A DNA stretch of 24,472 nt from JAJZQD01 sp021847735 (lineage in GTDB: Bacteria; Bacillota; Thermincolia; Thermincolales; UBA2595): the NCBI GenBank assembly GCA_027324025.1, contig DAHVYW010000001.1, positions 1 to 24,472 on the forward strand, in the 5' to 3' direction. The position numbers and the translations under genes are program-made. This document shows positions 22,229 to 24,472 of the stretch, in pieces; position 1 is the stretch's first letter; each line of letters begins with the position of its first letter. Under the pieces are notes generated by a model. The model had not been told where the DNA came from and did not search any database. It saw only the letters and a list, made by a program, of their open reading frames with translations.

Positions 22229-24079
22229 TCATATTTTGAAAACACCGACGGTATTTTCAAGTTTACGGACAATATCGTCCAGGTTCCTAGCAGAAACGCT
22301 GATTTCTTCTGCTAAATTGGTCATTTCCTGCATCGAGGCACTAACCTCTTCCGACATGGCAGCAGTGCCCTCAATGTTGCCGGCAATCTGCGAAACACTC
22401 TTGGTCACCTGGGAACTGCTAGCGGCCATTTCCTGGGTTGCAGCAGAATTCTCTTGAGTAATTGCGGCGATATTATTGGTCGCTTCGACTACTTTGGCAC
22501 TGGATGCGGAGATTTCCTGAGTAGTTTTAGTTATTGATTTAACCTGTTCATTTACGGTTTTGACCGTGTGAATAATCTGGTTTAAAGCCTCCCCGGCTTC
22601 ATCGGCAAGGGTTGACCCGGTTTCAACTTCGCTGGTGCCCTGTTCCATCCCGTTGACTGCTTGACCGGTCAATTGCCTTATCGTGTTAATGAGAGTAGTA
22701 ATTTCCTTCGTGGCCTTTCCCGACCGTTCAGCAAGTTTTCTGACCTCGTCGGCTACCACCGCAAAGCCCTTACCCTGTTCCCCGGCCCTCGCTGCTTCAA
22801 TGGCGGCATTAAGAGCAAGCAAGTTGGTTTGCTCCGCTATTTCATCAATCATTTCAACAATTTCGCCGATCTGCTGGGAGTGCTTGCCAAGTTCCTTAAT
22901 CTGCTCTGCAGACTGATACACGGTTGCTTTAATCCTCTGCATGCCTTCAATAGTCTTGACAACGGATTTTCTTCCTTCCTCTGCTACACGTTCAGTGTTA
23001 AGGACAGCTTCGGTGACATCCTGAGAATTACTGGCTACCTCTTCAATTGATTTTGCCATTCCGATTACCAGTTCTGATGTTGCATTTACATTTGCGGCCT
23101 GTTCCTGAGCACCCTTAGAAATCTGTTCAATTACCTGTTCCAGTTGTTCTGTAATCAGCGATGTTTCCCTGGCCGAAGAGTTTTCTTCCTGGTTTGTTGA
23201 CGCGAGTTGTTTCATTGTGTCTGACACTTGGCGACAGGAAGCGACGGAATTCTTGGACACCTCCATTAGCAACCCGCCGGTATCTTTTACGCGCCCGACA
23301 ACCCCCTGCACATCACCGATGAGGGTTTGGAATTTGCTCATCATATTTGTAAAGGATTTTGCCAAGACACCGATTTCATCGTTTGAGGAAATATCCACTG
23401 CAACGTTTAAGCTGCCCTCCTCCGCCTGCTTCATGGACTTCATGATTGCCAGGACAGGCACTTCGAAATACCTGGCCACCATGATGGCCACAAATACACC
23501 AATTATAATTACTACGAAAGAAACACCCGCGATGCCCATAATTGTGTTTAGCACAAGGGAGTCAATAAAATCCTTGGAAACACCGACGTACCACATTCCG
23601 ATTATTTTCCCCTGGCTGTCCTTAATTGGGCGGTACCCCGTTTGGATTTTCTTATCGACTACAATAGCTTCACCATAGAACTCTTTTCCTTCTTTAAGAA
23701 CGGTCTGTATTACTTCCGGCGCTGCTTTGGTGCCCACGGCCCGGCTGCCGTCCGGTTTTTTCACTGTAGTGGCTATTCTGGTATCTTGAAGAAAAATAGT
23801 ACTGCTGCCCTCCGTCAGTTTAATAATTCCGTCCACCACAGCGAAATTACCGTTTAATAAGGTTTGTCCCTTGTAAAGTTTGTTATTTTCCACCCTCCAT
23901 TCCCCCGGAATCTGCAAGTTAACCAGGTTCCAGGTGGTGGCTAAATCAGATTTCGCTTTGGCCTGGACGGAGGAAACTATCGCCTTCTTATTCTGCCAGA
24001 CGGCGAATATGCTTACTGCCAGAGTTGTCAAAATTATCATGCCCAAACATACTATCATCAACTTAGTTCTAATTTTCAA
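22229..24079 (-). CDS. Methyl-accepting chemotaxis protein with periplasmic Cache domain
   Basis: The 616-residue chemoreceptor has TM1 near residues 5-30, an extracytoplasmic Cache-type domain (about 35-180; VDGIIKLTEG, QTGYRPIKDSQGKIIGMWYVG), TM2, a HAMP domain and a long coiled-coil signalling domain. The hairpin tip EQTNLLALNAAIEAARAGEQGKGFAVVADEVRKLAE is complete, though I cite only its start: NLLALNAAIEAARAGE. Such proteins signal to CheA/CheW. No CheW-binding pentapeptide tail is seen at the end (ENTVGVFKI). The frame opens at a GTG (24118) without a site; the TTG at 24079, 8 bases after AGGGAG, is the better start. No other chemotaxis gene lies nearby. Confidence 0.9.
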   Translation of the reverse strand: MKIRTKLMIVCLGMIILTTLAVSIFAVWQNKKAIVSSVQAKAKSDLATTWNLVNLQIPGEWRVENNKLYKGQTLLNGNFAVVDGIIKLTEGSSTIFLQDTRIATTVKKPDGSRAVGTKAAPEVIQTVLKEGKEFYGEAIVVDKKIQTGYRPIKDSQGKIIGMWYVGVSKDFIDSLVLNTIMGIAGVSFVVIIIGVFVAIMVARYFEVPVLAIMKSMKQAEEGSLNVAVDISSNDEIGVLAKSFTNMMSKFQTLIGDVQGVVGRVKDTGGLLMEVSKNSVASCRQVSDTMKQLASTNQEENSSARETSLITEQLEQVIEQISKGAQEQAANVNATSELVIGMAKSIEEVASNSQDVTEAVLNTERVAEEGRKSVVKTIEGMQRIKATVYQSAEQIKELGKHSQQIGEIVEMIDEIAEQTNLLALNAAIEAARAGEQGKGFAVVADEVRKLAERSGKATKEITTLINTIRQLTGQAVNGMEQGTSEVETGSTLADEAGEALNQIIHTVKTVNEQVKSITKTTQEISASSAKVVEATNNIAAITQENSAATQEMAASSSQVTKSVSQIAGNIEGTAAMSEEVSASMQEMTNLAEEISVSARNLDDIVRKLENTVGVFKI

Positions 24080-24393
24080 AGTATCATCTCCCTTCAATAA
24101 AATACAACTTTTTTCCACCTTAAAATATTTTTAACGTCACTTATAAATACTAAATGGACCTAAAACTACCGTGCCACTTGATCATAATGTGTAATGTAAA
24201 GGCAAACAGCTTTCGGTGTCCCTCCTTTCGACAAGTTTGCCGTTTATTATCAATATTTCTGCATTTTCTGTTATTTAACCTATTCTGTATTTCCTTGCCA
24301 TCTCCTGCATCGTTTATCTCGGGTTCGACAATCTTTTTCAAATTCAGGCATATGTTAAAAATTAGAATCCTTATAAATCAAGGGTTTCCGGGG
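24080..24393. other. Intergenic region upstream of the chemoreceptor
   Basis: Apart from the leader-like element at 24160-24245, I see no gene, RNA or clear promoter here. Short open frames on both strands lack ribosome-binding sites and protein-like composition. Confidence 0.4.
24160..24245 (-). promoter_or_regulatory. Possible degenerate c-di-GMP-I-like leader element
   Basis: Reading leftward from 24243: ACGGCAAAC, TTGTCGAAAGGAGGG (a P2-like hairpin with a GAAA loop), GACACCGAAAGC, then ATGATCAAGTGGCACGG near 24165-24182. The order resembles GEMM-I (GGCAAAC, GNRA hairpin, GGGACGCAAAGC), but GACGCAAAGC is changed and the closing P1 strand is poor. Alternatively GGCAAAC and GTTTGCC (24201-24207 and 24235-24241) form a simple hairpin. 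It sits 80 bases before the chemoreceptor start, a position where c-di-GMP riboswitches are often found. Confidence 0.3.
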
Positions 24394-24446
24394 TTATCCA
24401 CAAGGCAAAAACGCAAAAGTGTGTAGGCACACGATTCTGTGGATAA
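24394..24446. other. Pair of perfect inverted DnaA boxes
   Basis: TTATCCACA (24394-24402) and its inverse TGTGGATAA (24438-24446) are both perfect consensus DnaA boxes, 35 bases apart and facing each other. Between them GTGTG-TAGG-CACAC forms a small hairpin. A degenerate box (TGTTGTTAA, 24449-24457) and AT-rich sequence follow to the edge. This may be a DnaA-controlled promoter, a titration site, or the edge of an origin; the window ends too soon to tell. Confidence 0.6.
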
Positions 24447-24472
24447 CCTGTTGTTAACTGCATATATAACTT

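Noticed and set aside
22134..22240. 34-codon rightward frame starting in the hairpin region
   Set aside because: It is made of the inverted-repeat arms and has no ribosome-binding site.
24150..24341. 63-codon leftward ORF before the chemoreceptor
   Set aside because: No ribosome-binding site, no recognisable composition, and it runs through the structured leader.
24394..24472. Firm call of a chromosomal replication origin
   Set aside because: Only two perfect boxes are visible, with no dnaA, rpmH or DNA-unwinding element in the window.

Overview
The window looks like chromosomal DNA of a spore-forming Firmicute (Bacillota), most likely a clostridial lineage of the Peptococcaceae or Desulfotomaculales kind. 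The evidence is a set of Bacillus-type SOS boxes, spoVK, and housekeeping genes in a Firmicutes order (miaB-ymcA-mutS-mutL-miaA-hfq and spoVK-hflX-ynbB). Purine-rich Shine-Dalgarno sites and many TTG/GTG starts (mutS, hup, spoVK, the chemoreceptor, ymcA, the response regulator and the hydantoinase-like gene) fit this. The exact genus is inference. I see no tRNA, rRNA, CRISPR array or insertion sequence.

Left end (1-3100): lexA reads rightward behind its own SOS-controlled promoter. A second, divergent SOS promoter points out of the left edge. Convergent with lexA are an orphan iron-sulfur protein of the MvhD/FlpD kind, a small DUF456 membrane protein, and a receiver-GGDEF response regulator with a degenerate GGDDY signature. 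Region 3100-7320 (leftward): spoVK, hflX and ynbB, as in Bacillus. HflX carries a long N-terminal extension with a JAMM-like metal motif.

Region 7320-8080 (rightward): a sigma-A promoter, a cyclic-di-GMP class I riboswitch, an intrinsic terminator and then the gene for nucleoid protein HU. A perfect 21-bp bidirectional terminator separates HU from the leftward hfq cluster.

Region 8108-19591 (leftward): miaB, ymcA(ricA)-like with a seven-cysteine tail, terminator, new promoter, mutS, a hydantoinase/oxoprolinase-like protein, a histone-deacetylase-family protein with a C-terminal zinc ribbon, mutL, a RsmJ-like methyltransferase, miaA and hfq. Mismatch repair is thus interleaved with tRNA/rRNA modification and with two enzymes of unknown substrate.

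Region 19658-21600 (leftward): a sulfur/selenium cassette of a YedE transporter, a TusA-like carrier, a DUF3343 carrier and a 57-residue unrecognised ORF. Right end: a broken CAP-domain gene, several strong hairpins, a Cache-type chemoreceptor with a possible second, degenerate c-di-GMP-I-like leader, and two perfect opposed DnaA boxes at the edge. C-di-GMP links at least the riboswitch and possibly the GGDEF regulator and the chemoreceptor leader.
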